Below are positions 8,843 to 17,691 of a DNA stretch of 56,658 nt, piece after piece (within the stretch, counting starts at the first letter, position 1; each line of letters opens with the position of its first letter). This stretch comes from Brochothrix campestris FSL F6-1037 (GTDB taxonomy: Bacteria > Bacillota > Bacilli > Lactobacillales > Listeriaceae), in NCBI RefSeq assembly GCF_000525915.1, contig NZ_AODH01000029.1, forward strand, positions 1 to 56,658, written 5' to 3'. The position numbers and the translations under genes were made by a program. The notes under the pieces are model-generated. The model was given only the letters and a program-made list of their open reading frames with translations. It was not told where the DNA came from and did no database searches.

Positions 8843-9445
8843 ATGTCTAACTTATTTTTAGAAGCATCTCAAAAACGTCGTTCAATCTATGCATTGGATA
8901 CGAACACCAACTTATCAAACGCACAAATTACTGAAACAATTCAAGCTGCTATTGCTCACTCACCTTCTGCTTTCAACTCACAAACAACTAAAGCGGTTGT
9001 ATTATATGGTGACGAAAGTGCTAAATTATGGGCAATCGTTTTAGAAGCGTTACGTAAAGTAACTCCTGCTGAAGCATTTGCTGCAACTGAAGGTAAAATT
9101 GCTTCCTTTAACGCTGGTGTTGGGACCGTTCTTTTCTTTGAAGACACTAGCATTGTCTCTGGCTTACAAGCTGGTTTTCCATTATACGCAGATAACTTCC
9201 CATTATGGTCAGAACAATCTGCTGGGATTGCTGCTTTTGCAGTTTGGACAGCTCTTGCTCAAGAAAACATCGGTGGTTCATTACAACATTATTCTAACCT
9301 AATTGAAGATGAAGTAAAAGCTGCTTGGGAACTTCCTGCTGAATGGCGCTTAACTGCTCAAATGCCAATCGGAAACATTGCAGCACCTGCTGGCGATAAA
9401 GAATTTGCACCAATTGCTGAACGAGTTCTTGTTTTTGGTGAATAA
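8843..9445 (+). CDS. nitroreductase family protein (Frm2/HBN1-like)
   Basis: This 200-residue FMN-dependent oxidoreductase resembles the nitroreductase subgroup that includes yeast Frm2 and HBN1. The N-terminal segment (FLEASQKRRSIYALD) has the RRS motif that contacts FMN phosphate. SPSAFNSQT is the usual second FMN-binding loop, and the C-terminal part (AAWELPAEWRLTAQMPIG) is typical of the subgroup. The natural substrate is unknown. Codon use is biased to TTA, GAA and GCT, as in strongly expressed genes. AAGGGG precedes the ATG, and a near-consensus promoter and a cre-like site lie upstream. It is a single-gene unit whose 3'UTR carries the 120-bp tandem array. Confidence 0.88.
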   Translation: MSNLFLEASQKRRSIYALDTNTNLSNAQITETIQAAIAHSPSAFNSQTTKAVVLYGDESAKLWAIVLEALRKVTPAEAFAATEGKIASFNAGVGTVLFFEDTSIVSGLQAGFPLYADNFPLWSEQSAGIAAFAVWTALAQENIGGSLQHYSNLIEDEVKAAWELPAEWRLTAQMPIGNIAAPAGDKEFAPIAERVLVFGE

Positions 9446-9447
9446 AG

Positions 9448-9961
9448 AACGAAAGTGACTGCAACCCGTTAGAAGTAAGCAACTTGGAAGGGAAATGTGA
9501 GCGATTATTCACCGTCGCAATCATTTTCCTGAAAGTTGAAAGTTTCTGGTTGATGGAACTGGAAGAACAAAAGTGACAGCAGCTCGTTCAACTTCGAAGA
9601 TATTGGAAGGGAAAAGGTCTGCGACTATTTGCCGTCGCTGCCTTTTAGCTGAAATATCCCAGAAGTTAGCTGATGGAACTGGAGGAACGAAAGTGACACT
9701 AGCTCGTTCAACTTCGAAGATATTGGAAGGGAAAAGGTCTGCGACTATTTCCCGTCGCTGCCTTTTAGCTGAAATATCCCAGAAGTTAGCTGATGGAACT
9801 GGAAGAACAAAAGTGACAGCAGCTCGTTCAACTTCGAAGATATTGGAAGGGAAAAGGTCTGCGACTATTTGCCGTCGCTGCCTTTTAGCTGAAATATCAC
9901 AGAAGTTAGCTGATGGAACTGGAGGAACGAAAGTGACTGCAACCCGTTAGAAGTATGCAAC
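9448..9961 (+). repeat. tandem array of 120-bp structured repeats (module B)
   Basis: Three nearly identical 120-bp units start at 9581, 9701 and 9821. A diverged unit at 9461-9580 precedes them and a partial unit follows from 9941. Each unit folds as a long imperfect hairpin, for example AGCT/AGCT, AACTTC/GAAGTT, GATATT/AATATC, AAAAGG/CCTTTT and GCGAC/GTCGC in the unit at 9581. Flanks 9448-9483 and 9926-9961 are the same 36 bp with one difference. The array lies between the nitroreductase stop and its terminator. An open frame crosses it only because 120 is a multiple of three. Confidence 0.92.
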
Positions 9962-9971
9962 AATCATTTAG

Positions 9972-10013
9972 AACAGCGTATCGGCACTACTATCGAGACG
10001 CTGTTTTTGTTTT
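9972..10013 (+). terminator. Rho-independent terminator of the nitroreductase transcript
   Basis: ACAGCGT pairs with ACGCTGT around an 18-nt loop, followed by TTTTTGTTTT. It lies just past the tandem array, so the array would be part of the mRNA. Confidence 0.7.
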
Positions 10014-10021
10014 GCAACGAA

Positions 10022-10053
10022 AAAAAAGCGTCCCTCAGATGGGACGCTTTTTT
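10022..10053. terminator. terminator of pheST (bidirectional)
   Basis: AAAAAAGCGTCCC pairs with GGGACGCTTTTTT around a 6-nt loop, with T-tracts on both strands. It lies 22 bp past the pheT stop. Confidence 0.9.
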
Positions 10054-10074
10054 CACAAGGAAAACCTTATGCTC

Positions 10075-12485
10075 TTATCGAATTTCAGCACCAATTGCCA
10101 CCAAGGCAGCCACAATCTTATCGTAAGATGCGCTAACTTCTTCATCTGTTAACGTGCGACTTGGATCAAAATAAGTTAAATTATAAGCCATCGATTTTTT
10201 ATCAGCGCCCATTTTTTCATTGACGAAGACATCAAATAAGACGATGTGTTTCAACAAGCTGCCACCATTATCACGAATGATTGTTTCTAACGTCGCATTG
10301 CTGATTTCGCTATCGACTAACACCGCAATGTCACGGTGACTTTCAGGGAAACGTGGCATATCATAATACTGTTTTTCTACCGTATCAGCAGCTAATAACT
10401 GTTGAAGATTAAGCTCAAATACATACGTTTCTGGTAAATCTAGTCGTGTTGCTTCTGATGGGTGTAATTGACCCACAAAACCGATTTCATCCTCACCTAA
10501 GAAGATTGCTGCTGCGCGGCCTGGGTGTAGTTGTGGACGTTTTGTCGCTTCAAACCGTAAGGCTGTTGTTAAACCAAGTGAGGCAACAATCGCTTCAATT
10601 ATCCCTTTCACATCAAAGAAATCAACGGGACGGGCAAGTTTTAACCATGGTGTTGATTCCGCTAGACCAGTCACCGCACCTGCTAAATGTTCTTCTTCGG
10701 TCGGACGGTCTGTATCATTACCATAAAAGACACGGGCAATTTCATAAAAGGCAACGTCTGATTGACGACGGGCAACATTATATGCGACAACATCAAGTAA
10801 ACCAGCAATTAAACTCGTACGTAAATGCGATCGTTCTTCACTCATTGGCATGGCTAATTTGGTTAATGCTGTTTCTTTTAACGCTAAGTAACCCGCTTTC
10901 TCTGCTGTTTCTAACCCGTAAGTAATCGCTTGATAATAGCCATTACCTTCGAGTAAGTGACGCATTTCGCGTGTTTTTTTGTTGGCTGTAACTTAATTTA
11001 CCTGGTGTTGCTTCGCCTTTTGGCAACGTTGATGGTAATTTATCATAACCATAAATACGGCCAACTTCTTCAAGTAAATCCGCTTCAATTGAAATGTCCG
11101 GACGACGCGATGGCACTTTTACCATAAAGCGATCGCCTTCATTTGTTGTTTCAAATTGGAGGCGACTGAAACTTGTTGCTACATCAGCTGCGGTCATGTC
11201 TGTCCCTAACACATGGTTAACTCGTTTAACATCTAATGGCAAGGTTACATTAAAGGCTTCACGATAATCAAGTGTTAACGGTTCAGCTAAGATGGTCGCA
11301 TCGGCTAACTCAACCAGTAAGGCAAGTGCATGCTGACGAGCTTGCTCTGCAATAAAATAATCCATTCCTTTTTCATACCGCATGCTAGCTTCGCTACGGA
11401 TACCGACAGCCTTCGCAGACAAACGTGTAACTGTTGGTTGGAATAAAGCTGTTTCAAGCGCTACTCGTGTTGTTTTAGCAGTCACTTCACTGTCTAATCC
11501 CCCCATGATACCCGCAATCGCAATCGGTGTTTCATTGCTTGTAATCACTAGGTTTGTCGCTGTTAATTGACGTTCTGATCCATCTAAGGTTGTCAATTTT
11601 TCGGCGTCATGCGCTCGACGTACCGTAATATCATTGCCAGCTAACGTATCAAAATCAAAGGCATGTAACGGTTGACCGTATGTCAACAAAATATAGTTGG
11701 TAATATCGACAACATTGTTATGCGGACGAATGCCCGCTTTCATCAACTTCAGTTGTAACCAGAGTGGTGATTCTTTAATGACGACGTTTTCAGCGATTGC
11801 AATGCTGTAATATGGAACATCGGTTGTATCGGCAACTGCAATCGATAGTAATTCATCGGTTTTTTGATCAGCTACGGCAGTAATTTCAGGAATGTTAACA
11901 AGCGGTTTTTCGCCAATGATTGCGCCTACTTCATACGCAACTCCTCGCATACTCAAGGCATCTGAACGGTTTGGTGTAATCCCTAAATCTAAAATCGGAT
12001 CATTTAAGGCAAGTAATTCTAAAACATCTGTTCCAGGAGCTGGCTTGTCAGCAAAGACATAAATCCCTTCAGCATATGCCTTTGGCACAACCTTACCGTC
12101 GAACCCTAGTTCTTGTAAGGCACAAATCATCCCATTTGAGACTTCACCACGTAATTTAGCTTTTTTAATTTTAATGCCGCCTGGTAAACGAGCACCCGGT
12201 AAGGCCACAATCACAGCTTGACCAACAGCCACGTTTGGCGCCCCGCAGACAATTTCAGCTAAGTCTGTTTCACCGACATCAATTGTTAATTTATGCAATT
12301 TTTCAGCATTAGGATGTTGCTCACAAGTGATAACATGACCAACAACGATTTTTTTTTAAACCGTCAGCAAAACTAAACACATCTTCGACTTCAATACCAG
12401 TACGGGAAATGACTTCACCTAAGGCTTTCGCTTCTTGATTTAAGTTGGGTAAGTATTCTTTTAACCATTTATATGATACAAACAT
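10075..12485 (-). CDS. pheT: phenylalanyl-tRNA synthetase beta subunit, frame broken twice
   Basis: PheT is the beta chain of the alpha2-beta2 enzyme that charges tRNA-Phe, and it carries the editing site. Read across two breaks the protein has 802 residues, the usual length. It begins FVSYKWLKEYLPNL, then has the tRNA-binding EMAP-like domain (VGHVITCEQHPNAEKLHKL), the B3/B4 editing region and a C-terminal ferredoxin-fold anticodon-binding domain (RFPESHRDIAVLVD). Each break is one extra A in a coding-strand run: nine at 12349-12357 and seven at 10974-10980. Dropping one base from each restores a clean frame. The gene should be essential, so I treat the breaks as likely sequence errors. It starts 13 bp after pheS. 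Confidence 0.93.
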
Positions 12486-12498
12486 GTATGTTTCCTCC

Positions 12499-13542
12499 TT
12501 AGTCTTTCACTTTGAATTGTTGTAAAAAGCGGACATCATTCGTGTAGAAATGACGAATATCATCAACGCCATATTTCAACATTGCAATCCGGTCTGGTCC
12601 CATCCCAAAGGCAAAACCACCATAAATTGACGAATCAATTCCTGCCATTTCTAATACGTTCGGATGTACCATACCGGCACCTAATACTTCAATCCAACCG
12701 GTTCCTTTGCAGACGTTACAGCCAGCGCCACCACATTTGAAACATGAGATATCCATTTCAACTGATGGTTCTGTGAATGGGAAAAACGATGGGCGTAAAC
12801 GGATTTCACGTTCTTCACCGAACATCTTTTTAGCAAAGGCTGTCAATGTACCTTTTAAATCAGCCATTGTGACATGTTTATCAATCACTAACCCTTCAAT
12901 TTGTGTGAACTGATGTGAATGGGTCGCATCATCGCTGTCTCGGCGATACACTTTACCAGGACAAACAATTTTAATTGGTCCAGTGGAAAAATCATGTTTT
13001 TCCATGGTACGGGCTTGGACTGGTGATGTATGTGTACGCAAAAGAACTTCATCAGTAATATAGAATGTATCTTGCATGTCGCGCGCTGGATGATCCTTTG
13101 GTAAGTTTAGCATTTCAAAGTTATAGTGATCTTGTTCAACTTCTGGGCCTTCTACAACACTGTAGCCCATCCCAATAAAGAGGTCTTCGAGTTGCTCAAC
13201 GACCTGTGTTAAAAGATGCGTTGTGCCTGTTTGAACGGCACGACTTGGCAAAGTGACATCAATGCTTTCATGTGCCAATTGTGCTTCGATTTTAGCGGAC
13301 TCGAGTGCTTGATGTTTTTCTTCCATTGCCGCATTAATCGCTTCGCGTACTTCATTAGCAACTTTTCCCATCAACGGACGTTCTTCGTTTGAGAGCTTAC
13401 CCATCCCTTTCATAATTTCAGTCATCGGTCCTTTTTTACCTAAAAATTTTACGCGGACATCGTTTAACTGACCTAAATCAACAACGTTTGTAATCGCAAC
13501 AATGACTTCTTCTTTTAAACTTCTTAATTTATCAATACTCAT
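12499..13542 (-). CDS. pheS: phenylalanyl-tRNA synthetase alpha subunit
   Basis: PheS is the catalytic alpha chain of phenylalanyl-tRNA synthetase. The 347-residue protein has an N-terminal coiled-coil that reaches the tRNA (about 1-90) and a class II aminoacylation core. Motif 2 is around [19 protein letters not shown], the substrate region is [11 protein letters not shown], and motif 3 is [15 protein letters not shown] CxxC pair ([14 protein letters not shown]) is present as in many bacterial PheS. AAAGGAGG lies before the ATG. The pheST operon is controlled by the T-box upstream. A SpoU-type methyltransferase gene lies two genes further upstream, much as ysgA does in Bacillus. Confidence 0.98.
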   Translation of the reverse strand: MSIDKLRSLKEEVIVAITNVVDLGQLNDVRVKFLGKKGPMTEIMKGMGKLSNEERPLMGKVANEVREAINAAMEEKHQALESAKIEAQLAHESIDVTLPSRAVQTGTTHLLTQVVEQLEDLFIGMGYSVVEGPEVEQDHYNFEMLNLPKDHPARDMQDTFYITDEVLLRTHTSPVQARTMEKHDFSTGPIKIVCPGKVYRRDSDDATHSHQFTQIEGLVIDKHVTMADLKGTLTAFAKKMFGEEREIRLRPSFFPFTEPSVEMDISCFKCGGAGCNVCKGTGWIEVLGAGMVHPNVLEMAGIDSSIYGGFAFGMGPDRIAMLKYGVDDIRHFYTNDVRFLQQFKVKD

Positions 13543-13579
13543 CGTAATCCTCCTTTAATTGTTTGAACCTGTGGACAAA

Positions 13580-13840
13580 ATAAAAAACCCCGTCTCCAAA
13601 AAGGGACGAGGTTCAGCGCGGTACCACCCTAATAAAAGAGCAGAAGGCCCTTTCACTTCATTAAGATAACGGCTGTTGATAGACAACCGGCTAACTTTAC
13701 ACATGCTGTGGTCCCGTTAGCGACTCCAGAGTTGAACGGCTTGTGTGTTGCTGTATGAGAGTAGTCTCAGTCTTGCTACTCCTTCCTGTCATCTTTCACA
13801 CACACCTTATGCTCTTTCATAGTCTGTTTATTTAACTGTG
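13580..13840 (-). promoter_or_regulatory. T-box riboswitch controlling pheST
   Basis: The minus strand carries the 14-nt T-box AGGGTGGTACCGCG (plus coordinates 13617-13630), which pairs with the acceptor end of uncharged tRNA. It is followed by a terminator hairpin (AACCTCGTCC region with GGAGACGGGGTT, then T). The leader of about 260 nt has the length for stem I, II and III. A candidate Phe specifier UUC lies at 13734-13736, which is less certain than the T-box itself. Low charged tRNA-Phe would favour antitermination. Confidence 0.93.
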
Positions 13841-13845
13841 TCTTA

Positions 13846-13874
13846 ATTATACGGTGTTTAACCGTTATTTTCAA
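13846..13874 (-). promoter_or_regulatory. pheST promoter
   Basis: TTGAAA, 17 bp, TATAAT on the minus strand sits just before the T-box leader and overlaps the 3' end of the HxlR gene. Confidence 0.8.
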
Positions 13875-14205
13875 CTGTTGTCTGTGGAATTTCAATCCAT
13901 TTTTCGGCCCATTCATGAATATCTTTGGTCGCTTTTTGTAAATCCTTACCTTTTTGCGTCAAAACATATTCAATCCGTACCGGTGTTTCTGGATAAACTT
14001 TACGTTCAACTATTCCTTTTGCTTCAAGTTCTTTTAACCGTTCAGCTAGAACACGATCACTCATGTTCGGAATGAGTTCTGAAATTTCTTTAAAACGACG
14101 GCAGTCTGCGTTAAGTAACACTTCAATGATGAGTCCGGTCCAACGTTTACCAATTAATTGATAAGCTTCTTCAAACCTTGGGCATAATTTTTCTGAAGTA
14201 ATCAT
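13858..14205 (-). CDS. HxlR-family winged-helix transcriptional regulator
   Basis: This 115-residue protein is a typical HxlR/MarR-like DNA-binding regulator. Family marks are CPRFEEAYQLIGKRWTGLII, the wing-helix region RFKEISELIPNMSDRVLAERLKELE, and VYPETPVRIEYVLTQKGKDL. Many members sense electrophiles through the N-terminal Cys, and such a Cys is present here near residue 8. I chose the second ATG because GAGGTG is 9 nt before it. The first ATG is too close to that site. It is a single gene between dUTPase and pheST. Its target is not evident. The pheST promoter overlaps its end. Confidence 0.87.
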   Translation of the reverse strand: MITSEKLCPRFEEAYQLIGKRWTGLIIEVLLNADCRRFKEISELIPNMSDRVLAERLKELEAKGIVERKVYPETPVRIEYVLTQKGKDLQKATKDIHEWAEKWIEIPQTTVENNG

Positions 14206-14311
14206 CGTTACATTCACCTCGTCTCTCTATTTTACTATATTATAGCACCCAGTCGTAATGTTAGCCACTATCTAAATCTACATCACTTGTTTTTTGTAAG
14301 TAGTGTAAAAC

Positions 14312-14773
14312 TTATAGACCTGAACTACCGATGCCACCATTACGTTGCTCGTTTAAGGTCAGATCGTTATCGGCAACAAAGTATTTTTTAAAAATACCTT
14401 GGGCAATTCGTTCACCCGCTTCAATCGTTACCGCTTCAGCGGAATGATTCACGAGACAAATACCAATGTTGCCATAATTACCAGCATTGGCATAGTATGA
14501 AGCATCAATAATCCCAACCGTATTTGCGAGCGTAAGATGACGTTTAATACCAATCGACGATCGCACATACATTTCAAGTACTTCGTCATCGAGCATGTAG
14601 GCACAGACGTCTGTCCAAAAAAGATGTTGTGCTCCGGGTGCGATAACAGCTGTTTCATTTGCACTAAAATCATAACCAGCTGAACGGGCATCTGCACGAA
14701 CGGGCAGTGTAATTTGTGCTGCTTTAAATTTACGATGTTCCGTTGGAATGATTTCAAATCCTCTTGTTTTCAT
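14312..14773 (-). CDS. dut: dUTP diphosphatase
   Basis: dUTPase hydrolyses dUTP to dUMP and pyrophosphate, keeping uracil out of DNA and feeding dTMP synthesis. The 153-residue trimeric-type protein has the five motifs: ADARSAGYDFSA (1), VRSSIG (2), NTVGIIDASYYAN (3, with the catalytic Asp), GERIAQGIFKKY (4) and RNGGIGSSGL (5). Motif 3 has YANAGN where the classical family has a shorter RG-type turn, a form I associate with phage and Firmicute enzymes. It starts 2 bp after the methyltransferase stop, so the two are co-transcribed. Confidence 0.9.
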   Translation of the reverse strand: MKTRGFEIIPTEHRKFKAAQITLPVRADARSAGYDFSANETAVIAPGAQHLFWTDVCAYMLDDEVLEMYVRSSIGIKRHLTLANTVGIIDASYYANAGNYGNIGICLVNHSAEAVTIEAGERIAQGIFKKYFVADNDLTLNEQRNGGIGSSGL

Positions 14774-14775
14774 AG

Positions 14776-15558
14776 TTATCCCTGCTCTCTATCGTTATGG
14801 TCTGCTAAGTGATACGCTAAAATACCCGTCGCAACACCGACATTTAATGATTCTGATTTCCCATAAATGGGAATATAGATTTTTTCATCGAGTAACGCCA
14901 TCACTTCTGGATTAATACCTTGGGCTTCATTTCCGACAACAAGTGCAACACGTTCAAGTGGTTCGATTTGATAATGACGTTTTGCTTTGGCATCAAGTAA
15001 GGCACCAAAAACAGGGATTTCAGCTGCTTGGATTGCTGGGATGAAAGTCGTTAAGTCAACCCCTGCCAAAACATTAATATGATAAAGACTGCCCTGCGTT
15101 GCACGGACGACTTTTGGGTTGTACATATCGCCACTACCCTTACCAAGGACGACCGTATCATAACCGGCCGCATCCGCTGTGCGAATAATCGTACCGATGT
15201 TCCCTGGATCTTGTACCTCGTCCATAATTAGTACAAAGTTCATATCATCGATGTTAGAGTGACTTTCAATCATCTCAATTTCAGCAAAAATCCCCTGCGT
15301 TGAATTCGTTTCTGCAAGCGCATCGGCTACCTGAGGTGTAACACTGAATTTAGCTAACATATCGACGTTCCAGTTTGTTGGGATTTTTGTGTCTTCTCGG
15401 ACGATTAATGCTTTAATTGTTTGTTTAGCGAAAATGGCTTCTTCTATCAAATGAATACCTTCGACCAAGTAACTCCCACTGGCTTCGCGACCTTTTTTTG
15501 TTGCCAGTTTACGCCATTTTTTAATGCGGTCATTTTTAATTGATGTTATTTTTTCCAT
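14776..15558 (-). CDS. ysgA: TrmH/SpoU-family RNA 2'-O-methyltransferase (YsgA-like)
   Basis: This 260-residue SPOUT methyltransferase probably methylates ribosomal RNA using S-adenosylmethionine. The N-terminal substrate-binding part contains KWRKLATKKGREASG. The C-terminal knotted domain has the three SpoU motifs: LIMDEVQDPGNIGTIIRTAD, ALVVGNEAQGI and IPIYGKSESLNVGVATGIL. Its closeness to pheST matches ysgA of Bacillus, although HxlR and dut genes intervene. The exact rRNA target cannot be told from sequence. Confidence 0.9.
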   Translation of the reverse strand: MEKITSIKNDRIKKWRKLATKKGREASGSYLVEGIHLIEEAIFAKQTIKALIVREDTKIPTNWNVDMLAKFSVTPQVADALAETNSTQGIFAEIEMIESHSNIDDMNFVLIMDEVQDPGNIGTIIRTADAAGYDTVVLGKGSGDMYNPKVVRATQGSLYHINVLAGVDLTTFIPAIQAAEIPVFGALLDAKAKRHYQIEPLERVALVVGNEAQGINPEVMALLDEKIYIPIYGKSESLNVGVATGILAYHLADHNDREQG

Positions 15559-15704
15559 TGATTACACGTCCTTTTAGTTGAATACAATGCTTTAATTATA
15601 GCACATCTTATTATTTTTAATTAGTGTTATTATCAGTTACAATGAAGGTGATTAAGTCGCTGACTAACTCTAGAAACAGCTGACTTACGAAGAGAGGTGA
15701 AGTG

Positions 15705-16079
15705 ATGAACGGCTTACTCCTGCTCACAACGGTTTTACTATTGTTTTTTTGCAGTTGGCTGCTCATAAAATATCTCAAAAGTGACAGTCGCCAACTCTTT
15801 ATTGCGTCGCAAAAGCGCGAGTGGTACAGTTATCAAACAGTTGACAATGAGATTGTTTTTACTTGGCAAGGACGATTTTTCACCGCGCGTCCACAGCCGT
15901 TACAAGTGCACGATGACCACTTAGTGACGACTTATTTTATTACACCGTTTGACTACGAAAAACTAACTGGCTTAGATACCGCCGATGTTCGAATCATGAC
16001 CGATTTGTTGGAAGAAAGTTATCCTCATTGTCATTTTCGTTGGGCCGATCCGTTGGCTACCCTTTTGATAGCTTTTTAA
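15705..16079 (+). CDS. small membrane-anchored protein of unknown function
   Basis: I do not recognise this 124-residue protein. Residues 3-23 form one strongly hydrophobic helix, followed by a basic stretch, so the rest is probably cytoplasmic. The soluble part has many aromatic residues (EWYSYQTVDNEIVFTWQGRFF) and may be a small beta-rich domain. I chose ATG 15705 because AGAGAGGTGAAGTG runs up to it. A GTG one codon earlier is possible. It is divergent from the methyltransferase gene and convergent with fni. Confidence 0.7.
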   Translation: MNGLLLLTTVLLLFFCSWLLIKYLKSDSRQLFIASQKREWYSYQTVDNEIVFTWQGRFFTARPQPLQVHDDHLVTTYFITPFDYEKLTGLDTADVRIMTDLLEESYPHCHFRWADPLATLLIAF

Positions 16080-16127
16080 AACGAACATTTGATTAAGACC
16101 ACTGACTTAAAGCGGCCCACAAAACAC

Positions 16128-16158
16128 AAACACCCATCAGCGTTACTGATGGGTGTTT
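16128..16158. terminator. terminator between the small membrane gene and fni
   Basis: A perfect 13-bp stem (AAACACCCATCAG with CTGATGGGTGTTT, 5-nt loop) has moderately T-rich sequence on both sides. For fni it lies 450 bp past the stop codon, beyond a composite repeat. Confidence 0.75.
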
Positions 16159-16159
16159 C

Positions 16160-16607
16160 AGACTGAAGATAAACGCTGTTCCAGGTCGTCAATGCCTCGC
16201 CTTCTCGGAGTCGAGTACCATCTGTACACTCACCTCTAAGGCTCGTGTTTCCTAGAACAAAAGAATTTAAAGCCGTTCTAAACGGCAGTGATTGGAGAAA
16301 ATAACGTCTCGACTATTTCCCGTCGATGCGTTATTTTTGAAATCAACCAAGTTTAGGATTTAAATACGAGAGGATATAACAACGTTTCTTTTCGTTCAAG
16401 TCAGCTTGTAATCAAAGTCGTATCAAACTTCCTTGTCTTCTCAGTTGTTTGCTTCTAACAGGTTGATTTCACTTTCGTTTCTCCAGTTACATCAACCAGA
16501 AGTTTTCAACTTTCAGAAAAATGATTGCGACGGGAAATAAAGGCTGTAAAGAAAGTTCCAAGCTGTGTCAGAATTAAACGGAGCCAAAAGAACTTTCCTT
16601 CCTCCAG
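16160..16607 (-). repeat. 3'UTR mosaic repeat, copy 4 (modules B, C and A, 450 bp)
   Basis: Read from the fni stop, this contains B-type sequence (CCCGTCGCAATCATTTTTCT, then a TGATGTAACTGGAG junction and AACGAAAGTGAAATCAACC), a C-type stretch (GAAACGTTGTTATATCCTCT) and module A (ACACGAGCC to GCGTTTATCTTCAGTC), which abuts the terminator. It is the longest single copy in the window. No credible ORF is present. Confidence 0.8.
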
Positions 16608-17681
16608 TTACATTAAGCGTTGGGCCAGTTGTTCCATTTTAACCCCACGTAACTCGCCCCATTCTTTGAGGCGACCATATGCGACAATTGGTACTTTTCG
16701 TAACTTAGATAAATTACGGGCATTCACCATTACCGCAATCATTTTCATTTGTAGTTTCCATTCTTCAACCCACTCGATCGTCGCCTCCACATCATGTTCT
16801 TTTAGATAAGCTAAAATCACACCGGCAATCCCGACTGCTTCTGCCCCAAGTGCTAAACATTTAATCGCATCCAGCGGGTGACGTACGCCACCAGAGGCAA
16901 AGTACGGCATATTCACATAATTTGGCGACTGAATCGCAATCAAAGACTGTGCAGTTGTTTGACCCCAGTCGTTAAAATAATCCCATTTTCCATCACGTCG
17001 ACGCGCATTTTCGATGCGGGCAAAGTCAGTCCCACCTTTACCTGCTAGGTCAATAATATCGACATTGATATCGCGTAAGCGCATGATTGTTTTTCGAGCT
17101 AAACCGAAGCCCACTTCTTTCACAATCACAGGAACATTAACATGCTCTTTAATCGCCGCAATGTTTTCTAACCAATGATCAAAGTCACGTGACCCTTCTT
17201 TCATCACGAGTTCTTGGGCAACATTCACGTGAATTTGTAAGGCATCGGCTGCTAAAATATCAATAGCCTGCTGTGCCTGTATCGGTGATAAATCCGCGCT
17301 AATATTAGCAAACAATACACCCTCTGGATGATTTTTACGGACAATGCTATAACTTGAAGCCAGTTTAGGGTCACGAATTGCTGAATGCATCGAACCAACT
17401 GCCATCATCAGTCCTGTCGCTGCCGCTACTTCAGCTAATTGTCCATTTAATTTCTCAGTATGAGGGCTTCCACCAGTCATTGCATTAATATAAAGAGGGG
17501 TTTCAAACGCTAACCCCGCCACTTCACCAGCTAAATCAACATCGGCTAAATTTACCATTGGAATCGCATCATTAATCAGTTCTAATTCATCGAACTGTGA
17601 CTGTAATTTCGTATTATGTTGCGACACCGCAAAATAAATATGTTCATCTTTACGACGTTGGCGTTCAATATTGTCGTTCAT
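16608..17681 (-). CDS. fni: type 2 isopentenyl-diphosphate delta-isomerase
   Basis: This FMN- and NADPH-dependent enzyme interconverts isopentenyl and dimethylallyl diphosphate in isoprenoid synthesis. It is typical of Gram-positive bacteria that use the mevalonate pathway. The 357-residue TIM barrel has the expected motifs: QRRKDEHIYFAVSQ at the N-terminus, INAMTGGSPHTEKLN, VGSMHSAIRD, VIVKEVGFG, DLAGKGGTDFA and ASGGVRHPLDA. GGAGG lies before the ATG. topB ends 10 bp upstream, so the two are probably co-transcribed. The mRNA would have a 450-nt 3'UTR. Confidence 0.96.
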   Translation of the reverse strand: MNDNIERQRRKDEHIYFAVSQHNTKLQSQFDELELINDAIPMVNLADVDLAGEVAGLAFETPLYINAMTGGSPHTEKLNGQLAEVAAATGLMMAVGSMHSAIRDPKLASSYSIVRKNHPEGVLFANISADLSPIQAQQAIDILAADALQIHVNVAQELVMKEGSRDFDHWLENIAAIKEHVNVPVIVKEVGFGLARKTIMRLRDINVDIIDLAGKGGTDFARIENARRRDGKWDYFNDWGQTTAQSLIAIQSPNYVNMPYFASGGVRHPLDAIKCLALGAEAVGIAGVILAYLKEHDVEATIEWVEEWKLQMKMIAVMVNARNLSKLRKVPIVAYGRLKEWGELRGVKMEQLAQRLM

Positions 17682-17691
17682 TTTCTTCCTC

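Noticed and set aside
9573-9950. 125-residue ORF with three 40-residue repeats across the tandem array
   Set aside because: The frame is open only because the unit is 120 bp. There is no ribosome site, the predicted protein is of poor composition, and single copies elsewhere are not open. The structure-preserving changes argue for a non-coding element.
9448-9961. CRISPR array
   Set aside because: The repeats are 120 bp and directly adjacent with no unique spacers, and no cas gene is present.
10075-12485. pheT as a true pseudogene
   Set aside because: Both breaks are single bases in A runs, the rest of the protein is perfectly preserved and pheS is intact behind a T-box. No second pheT is in view, but the gene should be essential.
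16525-16809. 94-residue plus-strand ORF over the end of fni
   Set aside because: It is antisense to fni and partly within the repeat, with no ribosome site.
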